Source: Oscheius dolichura (lineage: Eukaryota > Nematoda > Chromadorea > Rhabditida > Rhabditidae). Taken from it: a DNA stretch of 64,000 bases. The position numbers and the translations under genes are program-made. Location: the NCBI GenBank assembly GCA_932521035.1, contig OW051495.1:12152001-12216000 (forward strand), read 5' to 3'. Shown here in pieces: positions 36,771 through 48,330 of the stretch. A model generated the notes under the pieces. It made no database searches, had not been told where the DNA came from, and saw nothing but the letters and a program-made list of their open reading frames with translations. Each line of letters starts with the position of its first letter. Positions within the stretch are counted from its first letter, which is position 1.

Positions 36771-39700
36771 CTTTTGAGGCAGACAAGAGAATGACAAAAG
36801 GGAGAATTACTTTCGCACTTTGTATTTTTGGTAACAGATCTGTCTGAAAGGAATTTTATGGGAGAAAACATTGAGAGTAGAAGGAGAAAGAAAGGAAGAA
36901 AGAAAGAAAGGCAAAAACATAAAAGAAGGGGTCTCACAACGAATATTCGGAACACTGGACGACAGAAGCTCACACGAGTGTGAATGCACTCCAAAGGCCA
37001 AGTTACGAGCGTTTCCTCTTGGAAATGGATAATGTTATGTGGGAAATGGGCTTGTTTCTTTTACATGTGAGACGAGGAAAAAGACATTCGAGTGGAAATT
37101 AAGGATGGTTAATTCATGAAATTCTCTGATTCAATTTGGAGAAAGGTCTACTTCCAGTCTACGATGACCATTTTGAAACTCGACTGTTTTTTGCCCAGCC
37201 GCCAGGTGGCTAAATCCGTGGACACTGGCGGCTGAGTAATGTACCGCATGTGCGTAGATATGTAAAGGCGCTTACTTTCTGAGATTAGCAGGAAGCTAAG
37301 CCATTTTATCGCATGGATGTTCTTCCAGTGATACCTATAGTAGCAGGGACACAAGTAAACAAAAGCCAAGTGGGGAAAAATCCCAGGGAGGGTGGGATTT
37401 AGTGGGATTTTAAAGGAATTTAAAGGAAAACCAGAGTACACTCGTTTCAGGGATGGCTAGCTACGGTTGACAAATGGAATAGACAAAGGGATACAAAGAG
37501 GGAGGGTGGGATTTAGGCTGTGCTCCTGGCCCAGAAAAGATAACTCTAATCCCCGGACACAGATCGACCAGATTAAGCGCCTCCAGGTCAGACATCAAAA
37601 AGTAGCCTTGGTTCAATAGCTCTTGTTCTTTTGAGCGGATAAAAGTACCCTTTTTCTAGAGGGAATATAAATCAAATACACGGAAACAAAAGAAAAAAGG
37701 AAGAAAAAAAAATTGGTGAAATACAGGTAGAAGAGTAGGTTATGAAACCGTTGCGGACCTTCTCCTCCTCTGATCTGGTTGAACAAGACAAAGAAATGGA
37801 AGATTATCCGGGCGTAGTGGGTGTATCTACGAACTGAGATCAACTTGGGTACGCCTGTTCCCCCTCGCTATACGAACAATTTCAACATCAGTCATGATTC
37901 ATGACGCTGTCGAGATCCGTCCGAGTAAATGTATATGCCCACCTCTAGGTCACTACAATATCAGGTTAATAATGAGGTGGATTTAATCATACAAATGTCG
38001 TTTAGTGACGATTTGGTGGAAATAGTTTCGGGTTGGAATCAAAAAATGAAAGTATAGCTTTTAAGAAAAGGGGGCAACGGAATAAAGAATCGCTAACATT
38101 TGATGGGAAAATTGAGGGAAGCTCTCAGATACCCCGAGCCCAAGGCAAATTTTACGTTAGAGAAAGCCCAACTGAATTGGAAAAATGATGATAAATTAGA
38201 GGCAGCCGATGATCTCCCGACTCTTCTCCTTCATTTCCTTATTTACCATTCTACTTCCCATTTTTCCTTTCCTACACTTCTTCAAAAGTAATCTTATCAG
38301 TGGTCTGCACCTCCATGGAGCATTTGCTGCTGGAGGGGGGAAATAGAGCAATCCGCTGTCCCCTTCCGCTCGGTAGAGATGATGCCACAACCTGATGCTC
38401 TACAAGAGTAATAAACCGGAGATGTGATTATGAAGGATTTGGAGCAAGATTAGAGGGTTACATATAGTTAAAAATGATTGAAAGAGGCATTTTTATCTGA
38501 GGGGAAACCGAAAAACCAGTACAGTCAGACGAAGAAATCTAGCTGATGTCCTTTTTTTAATGCATCATTCAAACATCCAGGACATAGTTTGACATACAGT
38601 ATACTGGTTGAAGCAGCTACCACTAAATTTTAATTAAAAGTAAAAAGGCAACTAACTAGAATAGCGACTGTTTTCTCGAAAATTCATTCTGGGGCGCCGG
38701 ACTGGAATTTAGACTACTGCGTTTGAAAAACACCTTGGCTATACTTTTAGCGCGGGAAATCGGAGCCATTACCTACGTATAGATATAAAGTTATGTTTTA
38801 TAGTCCCCCTAAAATTAATTTTAAAAAAAAAATGGAAGCCAAAATAAATAAACTGTGGTGCCTATTCTTGAAAAAGATCCAGCTGAAAGCGAGGACAATT
38901 GTTTTCTCTCCCAACGGTTAAAAACACATACTTTTACTTTTTGTTCAAGAGAAAAAGACGCTCTAACAAATGTAAAAAGGAAAAATACTACACGATAGAA
39001 TATTTTGATCCCGGGAAAGAGAGATGAGAATAGAGTGGAGGGGTGATCCCTGACACCTGCTCTGATTAGCTAGCTACGTCTGTTTTTCATCTCTTTCCCT
39101 ACCCGTGCTGCTCCGATGAGAAAACTTGTTAATCTGATGAATAGACAGGACAACTGGGGAGGAAGAGAAGCATTCCGTATTTTGTAGTCTGTCGACGAGA
39201 TCGGTTCAGAAAAACAGGTGAAAATGGAAAGGGGGATGCTCTTGCTCTCCTCGTGCTCTGAAGCTCAAGAGGGGAAAAGAACAGAAAAGCATGAAACGAA
39301 GAAAACGAAGAAGGAAATACGAAACAGGGAAGGAAATTAGATCTAAACTTTCGGGAAGTTACGTAAGAAGTTGATGTAGACGGTTACCCCCTCGGGCGCA
39401 CTTCAGCCCTCTCTAATCGGGAAGTGTTTCCCTTTATAGAAAAACGGAGGCGGCAGGGTCGTTTCATTTATCATTTTTTCCGTCTGGTTTACTTCACTTG
39501 AAAACACAGCAAGGTGAGGTGAGACGGCAAAGGATATCATAGTTGACTGGAACAATATGAGTAGTCCTGCCTCTTCGGGTGACAAAGTTCTTTGACCCAG
39601 CGTTGATCTGGGAACACGTTCACTTCCAGACAGTCCACCAGGTTTTATTACGGTCGTGGGTAATCTCCAGTTCTTATGGGAGGAAAACGAACCCCTGTAC

Positions 39701-40891
39701 CGACTCAAATAACAAGCATAGTCAATTTTCCAATAGAAATAGAATGCGCTTCAAGACATCTAACCCTTTGTGGTCAAATTTTGCTGATTTTCAAATATTG
39801 ATCCTGGGACCAAATTATTTCCAATTCCATGGACTGGATTTCACAACGGATTACAATGAGCTGTCCGTGAGGAAGCAGAGCTTTCCAGATTTCCTCATCT
39901 CCTTCTTCTTCATCTATAAGATCAAACCTTTTCTTTGATTTCTTCCGCAGATACTCTCCTTGTTCCGTTTCTCTAGAAAAACAGCAGAAAAGCCTTCAAT
40001 CTGCGTCATTTCCTGTCTCACTCCTCTTTCTTTTTGATCTCTTTAAAATCATTCGCATTAGTGTGCGCAGTCTTCTTTGCCTAATTTATTCCCGGGCGTC
40101 AGATTTCTTCAAACGTTTTTGCTCAAAGCTGGAGGAGAAAAGATGATAATGTCGTCAATTAGCAGGGGTAAAAGATGATTTTTGATTCAAAAACGAAGCG
40201 AGGCAGACGCAATTGGGCTCAATTTATGCGCCACAGCTCATTTTAATCCGAGATGTACACGACACAGCTAATAAGCTGGAAAATTGCTAATGAAGAGGGG
40301 AAAATTACCAGATCTTCAACGGGGGGTGATACCTGGGGGAGATTTACGTGTGTAGTGGATGTCATAATAGAGCTTATGAGATAGAAAGAAGGAAATGTGA
40401 GAGAGGGCAAGGCACTCTCCCAACTGAATGGGGGAATCCCACCAACGGCTAGTTCTTCGAAAGTTCTATGTAGGCAAATCCTTTAAAGCTAGCGCCATAG
40501 TTCAGCTCTTAGGACAGGATAGAAGACGTTACTTTTAAGAAAAACTGAGGCAGTAGTCTGTATAATCCGTTTCTAATCCAATTGAAAGGATTTTCAATTT
40601 CTAAATTGGAGAGTCAGCTCGCAAAACTAAACTCAAACTATTTGCGGTTGAATAGAATCTTTTGCATGCATAGAAGAAAAAAGACGTGATCATAAGAAGC
40701 AAAACAATTGACTCATATATAAGTTTGACGCCATTGAAAGTGTTCTTCATTAGATTATTCAATCAAGTGTGGTAATACAGCACTCTATGCGCATTTTTGA
40801 GTTTATTCGTCGGGTGAGGTAGATTATTTAAAGAGTAAATCATAAGAAGAACACAGGGGGACAAAAATAGACCAGGAAAAGGCGAGTCCGT
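36771..40891. other. 4.1-kb gap between nuclear receptors B and C
   Basis: No supported gene. It includes an AG-rich run (AAAGAAAG repeats near 36890-36912) and long AT-rich stretches. Short frames on both strands have neither splice context nor recognisable motifs. Confidence 0.5.
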
Positions 40892-42617
40892 TCAAAATTT
40901 TCTAACAAAAAGATCGTAAGTCAAATTTCCAGCGATTCCATCAGCATTCACGAAATATAGACCGGTGTAGACTTGGAGAACAAGCTCAGAAGCCGTCTGA
41001 ATTTCTTTTTTAACTGGAATAAATCGAGTTCTACCTCCATTAGCTGCCTAACCGGTAGCAGATTGTAGACTCTCTTTGAAGTGCCGGCAGCCGTTGCCTC
41101 TGGGTCCAATTCTTTTATCAGCCGAGCTAATAGGAGGGAATATTTAGTCCGGGTGTTCCGTATATGATGAAACCCTTCGTCAGAGATTCCTGTAGCTGAA
41201 AAGAGCCGCTACTTGGTGGGAAGAAGATCGGCACGGGAGCTTTCTACAGTAATCTTAACTTCACAATGGGATACGGTATTAACATTTTATATTTATTTTT
41301 AAAGTTATAATACTAATTTCTAGTAGTAGATTAAGGAAATTTCAATAAACCTACGCATAGTGAATAAGATGAGCAGTTTCAATATGACCATTTCCTCTTT
41401 CTTCACTTCATTATCCTCAAAGAATTTCATTAGCTCTTTTGTGGACTTCATCAATCTCAAAGCTAGATTATTTACCCTAAAAATAATATAGAATTGGTTG
41501 GTCTTACAAAGAAGATTACACTGACTGCTGCCCGGGCGGGAGGCGATATCTATTCGGCCGATTGGTAATGGACTCCTCGCTGACCTTCTTCGCCCAAATA
41601 TCATAGAAGAAAGTGAATAATTGAGTGGCCAAATAATTGTGTTGTACTAATTTTAACTGTATTTTTTAATTTAAAGGGGAGGCGAGAAGTACAGTACCTT
41701 ATCTAGACAGGAGAGCTGATGAATATCCGGAGCGCCGGTCAAAAAATCCGCGTACATGGTAATTCCTCTACAATGAGTCTCCGTCAGGCTATATTGTGCT
41801 TCCTCTTTGACTTTCCACATTCCCATAACTTTCTGAAGGTTATGAACCATCTGAATTGATGGGTTTATGTACCATAGAACGAGAAGAACATGCTTGAGAG
41901 TTCATTATGACGTCCGCCAGACTGACATTCACATTGCTATACGGGTCACTGTCTCCCGGATCAGGCTCAGAAGAATTGAAAGCGAAGCTAAAGGACTGGT
42001 TGGGTTACTGTATCGGGCTACCTTTCCAGCTTTAAAAGATGATGAGAAAATTCAATAGCTGAACTGGAACTTTCTAGCGTCTTTACCATTTTAAACCCCG
42101 CCGAGAAGGACTGCCTAATGGCCACCTTAACAGGGAGAATGGTTTTAAAATGCCAGTTTTTTACCATTGGAAGACTATTTGGATCCTTGGAAAAGCGTTC
42201 AACTTTAAAATCACGATTTGGAGCATTTTTACCGACTTCTGAAAGAAGTGAAAGTTTATTGGGGAAAAGATGTCTTTTTTTACCCAAGGGGCTCATCCCC
42301 ATTTGAAGGCACTTCTGGTACCGGCAATATTGGCAGTTGTCATGGGCTCCTAGAAATAGAGAGATTAGCTAGAAAGTCCGTAAAATATCAATAAAACTGG
42401 AAGAAATTAGGAAAAGGCCAACTTACCAGGGATGATGACGCATCTCTCTAAGAATTTGCAAATTGGCGGCCTTCTTCGATTTGTTTGTCGCAAGAAGAAG
42501 ACTCTACAGCATCTGAACTACAACTGTTAAGGTCGGTTAATAAAATTACGAGCATGCCAATCCGCGATAATGAAATCCAGCTCCAGGAGAACCACAAATC
42601 GAGCACAAGTGATTCAT
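40892..42617 (-). CDS. supplementary nuclear hormone receptor C
   Basis: Nine exons on the minus strand: 42617-42550, 42512-42427, 42349-42022, 41987-41873, 41832-41698, 41656-41520, 41476-41355, 41195-41035, 40996-40892 (418 aa). It starts MNHLCSICGSPGAGFHYRGL, followed by ACSCCRVFFLRQTNRRR and CKFLERCVIIPGAHDNCQYC then RYQKC, a complete two-finger domain. The hinge LQMGMSPLGKKR is read through without the intron seen in A and B. The ligand-binding part keeps AIRQSFSAGFKM, NSQACSSRSM, ADFLTGAPDIHQL and ends NADGIAGNLTYDLFVRKF. Exon lengths 135, 137, 122, 161 and 105 match A and B apart from one lost codon. It is the most diverged of the three. The surrounding DNA is intact, so I treat it as a working gene. 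Confidence 0.85.
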
Positions 42618-43590
42618 GATGGGTGATTTTCGACGGTTATGGGTAGATGGACCGGCTTCCATTGCTCACTGTCAGCTAGGCGGTAGAAATCATAGAGATC
42701 GTTGAAAAGAAACATTGAGACGGGCGGGCAATGCAGACAATTCATTTAAATACGCCTGGGGTATTAGCTGATTCGGCGGCAGACTTGAAACCTGATTATC
42801 GCGACCGGGACTCGTGTACTCTTGTAACTTTTTGAACCTATTTTGAAGGTCTAGAAGGTCTAGAAAAGAAAGAAAGAGACCATGCGTACGGTAAAGGGTC
42901 GTGCCCCTTTTAAAGAAAGTGACTTAAGAGGATCGGAAGCGATTAATAGGCAACGACCTAAAGGACAGGAGGATACAGCAATCTGCCCAAATGACACCAT
43001 ACTTAGACGGACAACATCCTAAAAAGTAGAGAAATTTCTGCTGACAGGGAAAACAAAAGAATCCCATCTTGTAGAGATAGACAGTGCACTATAAATAGAA
43101 CTGGACTAATCTAGCCAGGATGATATCAAGAGCAGATGCGATCATCTAACACTCCTTGCTCTTGCTCCCGAAAAACATCAAGGGGAAAACGTGGAGAGGT
43201 CAATTGATCTGCTTTGCTTGATCCAAGAAGGAGATTAGATCTCGGATTGGGTCCTTCGGGCTAGATAAATGGAATTTCAAAACAAGGGCAGGATGTACTT
43301 GTGGTGCTAAACTTCAAGCACACTCCCAGGGTAAATATATTCCGTTTCCATTGAATATTCGCAGTGGTTAATTCAAAGCTCCGCTACAGGATCCAAATTG
43401 GAAAATTGGATTAATTTCAGTCATTTTTGATTGCAGAGTACAGCGCCTGAATGCCTGGTGGTAAATGAGCTGAAGTCGAATCATTGAAATGGACAGCGAT
43501 TTCCGTATCGTTCTTTGCGGCTTCTATTAGATCCCCTTGTTAAAATGATCACTGCTACCAAAAAAAAAGAAGTCAAAGACGGTAAAGTGT
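42618..43590. other. intergenic DNA, no gene supported
   Basis: It lies between receptor C's promoter side and the end of the SRT gene. No motif is recognised. Confidence 0.5.
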
Positions 43591-45471
43591 TTATTTGTAC
43601 ATTGACATATTATGACTCTGATCGGAATGATTGTGCCCCCTCCGGAAGCTTTCCTTTATCGCTCTGGAAATTAATCTATTTTAGAGGGAATAATTTAATT
43701 AGCTCACCTATTGACAAATAAATAGATGAGGGGATAAACCCCACTATTCAGAATCCACATAAAATTTAGCGCCGTATCTGTCCATAACGAAACTGGAAGG
43801 AGCTGAAATCATCTGTTTATTGCTCTTTCTGATTATCTAATGACTATGGAGATAAATTAATCGCTGCGGAGGAGTGACTCATAGGCTAATCCTAATTTTA
43901 TCCTTAATGTCAAACTCACGTAGCTATTATGCCAGAAGAAGTTCAATACGGTACAGTAGATGGTGATAACCACGACTTGTTGGAGGATCTTCGTCTCGAC
44001 TCGCCGATCCCTGCTGTTCATCTTTGATAAACTCTAAAAATTTTCATTTATGAGTCATTCGTAGCCTCTTTTTGATCTGTTGGATCAGCGGGTCGGTTTA
44101 ATCCATTGGTCACAAAAACAGGCGATTTGTAATCTTTTACTCGTATTATGCAGATGTAATCCCCCTCCAAATAGAAAGCTTAAGGGAAAATTTGACGACA
44201 CTCCAGTTTCAGTATACGGGGGTTCAAAAACTGGAGGAAGAGGGAAAAAATGGGGGGAGAGGACTGATTGGGGAGTATATTTTGGAGCCTAGAAAGAGGT
44301 CATCTTACATTTTTATGATAACAAATAGTCAGCATATAGAATATAGCCGAAATAAGGATTGTCCCAAGTTCTATGACCATTTCCACATGTTGAACTATAA
44401 TTGACCCGGGCTCGTCGTAATTATACGACCAGCTGTATCTAAAATTATTTTCTTTAATCCCCTTTTTACTTCCTATTTCACGATACGTCATTTACAGATG
44501 TTTTTATTCAGGACAATTTTAAATCTCACTTGGAAGGAAGATATTCTATAGAAGCCCACGGGGATCCTAGGGCAAGCATGAAAAAGATCCAAATCGAGAT
44601 ACAGAATAGGTACCAATACTGAAAAATAAAGTTTTACAGTTGATAAAAGGGTCTAGATTATGATTTGTAAGCTATACAAAAAGTTGGCTTTCTGTTTACA
44701 AGCAGTAATCCTAACCTAAACCAAGTAGAAGCTGTCTGGTAAACAGCGAGCTATTTATAAACTCTTTACCCACCTTGACATTTTTAGGGCTGAATAGATT
44801 TCTAGTTACCCGGAACGCAGCAAATTGAAAGAAGCGATTAACCGCCAAAATAAGAGTCATCACAGTATAGCCGACATAACAAGGAGTAGCAATAACACCG
44901 AGGACTTTAGCAAAGTATGGAAACCAGGTGGATTGGTAGATTGTAAATAGACCCGTAATAAAATGAGGTACACATTGAGCAACGTCGAATAAACCCAGGA
45001 CAAACATAAATTTATAGGAGGGCAGCTTCATCAGGTCGGCGTCTTTATGGATCGTCTGGAAATGAAGGATATTTACCGTACATAAAAATAGACAAAGAGG
45101 TTACAGTATCCAAGTTAAGAAATAAGAAAACTCGGGCTAAAATCCCCCGAAAAAGTAGGAATTCCCCAGTGGTGACCGTTCTCCAGGGCTACAGTAAGCG
45201 ATACTTTGTTCAAACTATTTTGGCGGGCTCTTATCTTGTAATGAAGAGGAGCAAGTATCCAAAACTGATCCCCAGCAGAATATTCTCGTCTTTTTGCCTT
45301 ATTTCTCAGCAAAGTGAACATTTATCTTACCCTGAGAATAATACTGTAGGAAATACCACAAGATAAGGATAAAATCATCATGGCCATTCCAATAAGGATA
45401 TCACTAGTCGGGGTTCTTTCTGAATTACAGTAAGACATCAATGGCAATGATTTCAAAGGCCTACCTTCCAT
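43591..45471 (-). CDS. serpentine chemoreceptor, class T (SRT)
   Basis: Eight exons on the minus strand: 45471-45465, 45419-45331, 45055-44774, 44618-44530, 44438-44309, 44033-43920, 43802-43708, 43663-43591 (292 aa). TM1 is DILIGMAMMILSLSCGISYS. Exon 3 has YKFMFVLGLFDVAQCVPHFI and then GYTVMTLILAVNRFFQF, the SRT-like TM2-TM3. The loop with YSWSYNYDEPGS, the RRVETKILQQVVVI segment before TM6 and WILNSGVYPLIYLFVN at TM7 also fit. The first exon is only seven bases (ATG GAA G), which leaves an unusually short N-terminus; a further upstream exon may have been missed. The ligand is unknown. Confidence 0.82.
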
Positions 45472-45866
45472 TGAAGAAGGAAAGCTGACTCGACTTTTTC
45501 GATTTCTCAGATTTAGTCAGGTAATATAGTTAATAAAGGAAGGTGCGGTAAACTCGCCGAGACAATTTCATCAGTCTCTATAGCTGGAAGGAATAAAAAG
45601 TAAAGTGGTCGTTATAAAAGAGTGACAATGATCTCCGGCTAATTGGAAATTCGAGAGAGAACAAGAAGTATTATGGCAAGGGGTTGAGGGCGGGAGAGCT
45701 GCTTTTAGAGTCGTATACAAATGGACAGGTGATACTTGTTGTAGCCGCAGATTTAGAACACATTCTTTTGAGTTTAAAAAAATGTTTATTCAGTGGTATT
45801 CTTAAGGGAAAGTACAGTACCAAACATATTTTATAATATTTATTATCACAGCTACAAATATTTCCA
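45472..45866. other. intergenic between SRT and collagen genes
   Basis: No coding signal. It is the promoter side of SRT and the 3' side of the collagen. Confidence 0.5.
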
Positions 45867-46919
45867 TTAATTTCTAGAATAGGGGGCGGCATAACGGTCC
45901 CCATTTTGTGGATAGGAAGTGGCGTAGCTTTCTTGCTGCATATTCATGCAATGTGAGCAGTCTCCTTGTTCTCCTGGCTCTGCCGGTGGCCCGGGGGGTC
46001 CTTTTGGACCCGGCAGCCCTGCCCCTCCCGGGAAGCCATCCCTTCCCGGGTCGCCCGGCTTTCCCTTACAGCCGGGAATTGCTCTTCCAGGAGTTCCATC
46101 GTGCCCCTCATTGCCAGGTTTCCCCGGCTCTCCGGGAGGTCCTCTAGGTCCTGCCACGCCGGGAACGTCGATCATTTCTCCTGGCTGGCCAGCAGTTCCT
46201 GGCATTCCGTCTCTTCCATCGTTTCCTCTCTCTCCAGGTGGTCCTGGCTGTCCTGGCGGGCCTTCATCGCCTTTTTTCCCTTTAGGACCCATTTTTCCTG
46301 GCACACCGGGCGCTCCTTTGGGTCCCGTTGGTCCTCTAGGACCCTCCGGAGCTGGCGGACAATTGAAGCAGAAATCAGCATCACTTGGCTCGTAAAATGG
46401 GGCACTGTCTCCATTGACGCCATCAAATCCGGGTGGAGCATCCCCTCCATCGAGTCCTGGAGCCCCTGTAGGGCCTGGAGGACCAGGTGGACCGGGCAGG
46501 CAGGTTAAACAATAGGAGTGATGGTTTCTTTTGGCTCGATTAAGGCGAGAATTCCTCTTCTGCTTCCGCAAATACGAATAAATCGGCTCGTGGCGTTTTA
46601 GTCTCATAGAATCGGCAATTGAATCACCAAGGGCCTGGAGTTGCAGAATTAGATGAGAGGGAAGCTACCGTACCATTTCATATTGTTCGAAGAGGTCTTC
46701 CACTCTTATTTGGCATACATTCACCTCATTCTGGAGGCTGTTTTCAATAAATAAAGTATATTTATAGACGAGAGGGAAGAGAATCACAGCTGTGGAAACG
46801 GAAAGTATCGAGGTAAGGATTCCTGAAGAGTGGAACTCGGTTTAAAGCTTGAAAAACTTACCAAATAAGGCTAACTTCTTAAAATATGACAACTCGGCAG
46901 CATCAGAACGCGTACACAT
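45867..46919 (-). CDS. cuticle collagen 1
   Basis: Three exons on the minus strand (46919-46862, 46822-46674, 46634-45867) join in phase to 324 residues. The N-terminus ([20 protein letters not shown]) leads into a membrane segment ([20 protein letters not shown]), the nematode cuticle collagen N-terminal module. Then come RKQKR and RAKR sites for subtilisin-type cleavage, a short [12 protein letters not shown] block, a CFNC spacer, and about 40 G-x-y triplets with breaks at GEMIDVPG and GRAIPG. The end is CSHCMNM plus a short Tyr-rich tail ([11 protein letters not shown]), which suits tyrosine cross-linking. The product would be secreted by the hypodermis into the cuticle. Antisense frames through the repeat are shadows. 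Confidence 0.92.
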
Positions 46920-48330
46920 TAGAGTGAGGAGCTTTTAAGCATTGCTGTATACAGCTAGGGAACAAGTTACCCCATCCCCCTCATCCTCTCCCCTCTCTGA
47001 CTCATTAGCCCCCGGCTGACCGAGGGATGGGGATAAATGGAACGGGATCGCATCAAATACCAGCCCGTTTGGTAACGTGACATATTGTTTCATGATTACT
47101 TTTTACACTGTACCACTTTATTTTGGCTCTTGGAGCATTTAAAGAACTCACAGAAAGTACAGTATCCTATTTTTAAGCGTGTCTGAAAGTCAATGGAGGG
47201 AAAAGCCGATCAATCAAGGGCAATCACCTCCCAACCAACTGAACCAACCGACAATATCAAAAAACCCAAATTGCAATCCTACCGATCGGAAGTCATTCAA
47301 TTTCAATTCTTGTATCGAATAAATCGCGCGCGGTGGTTAGTTTTCCCTTCCCGGGATTTTTTTCTAAAGCTGTTATCGGGCGTAGCGCGTCACGGTGCCA
47401 ACTTTTTGTTTTTTTTCTTTTTGTAGCATGTTCAGCATCTGATTCTACATCGAATGGCACCATTTACGATAGTTTTGGTGCACTGCCTAAAAAATGAAAA
47501 ATATTTGTATTTTTGAAAAGTGGCCGATATTCCCCGGACGTTGTACACTAGATTGGTTCTCGGCTCCCTGTGGTCGGATTTCTTTAATTCTTTGATTGGT
47601 TTATTGGAAATGATGTCCCGTCGTGGCGCATCCATATTTGAACAAACGTGGTCCACCCAGTGCGACGCTATAGGCATTCAAAGGCGCGCATTGCAAAAAT
47701 GGTGTTAAACAATGTCAAAAATTTTAAAATACGCCTAAAAACGAGATTTCCACAATAAATACTGTATTGAAAATATATCTGTATTATTCAACTGCGCCAA
47801 CCAACATGCTCGAGCTGAGTCTCGTGTGAACCTCGAGTATTGAAGACTATCATTATTGTCACACGACACGCTGATGTCACCATTCGGAATTGGAATTTTT
47901 GGGCTTCAAAAGGAGTTTTTGAATGGGAAAATTGTGTTTCAAAGAAAGCGCCTCACTGCGCTTGCGCAGCTTTTTGTGGTCTTTCCAATGATGCCAGTAA
48001 CTCGTGGAATTTCAATTTTATTGAAGAGTTCTTGACTTTAAAAGCACTTTGTTGGCTTCCGACGGTTGTGTAGAAAAGCGGCCGAAAATTTGGTACCGTA
48101 AGCGGGAGAAATGGCCTTGACAGCCAACAGTCAATGGATTAACTGCTTGAAACCGTAAAAATTTTGAAAAGTGCAATGTTAGACTATTTTCATACGGTTG
48201 GACAGCTCTTGACGGCAAATTAGAATAAAGATAATCCGGATGAGCCGATTAGATAGTCTGGTCAGGCATATAAGGACAGGGTCGGCCGTATTCAGTCAGT
48301 CTTCTTCTCGACGTGGCTGGCATCTCTACG
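46920..48330. other. intergenic between divergent collagen 1 and L-domain receptor 1
   Basis: No gene supported. A TATA-like element for the plus-strand gene lies at 48269-48274. Confidence 0.5.
48269..48274 (+). promoter_or_regulatory. TATA-like element of L-domain receptor 1
   Basis: CATATAAGG about 60 bp before the ATG, with TCAGTCAGTC initiator-like repeats at about 48292. Confidence 0.45.

Noticed and set aside
45908-46508. Long plus-strand frames opposite collagen 1 and similar minus-strand frames opposite collagens 2 and 3
   Set aside because: They are shadows of G-x-y repeats, which leave all frames open.
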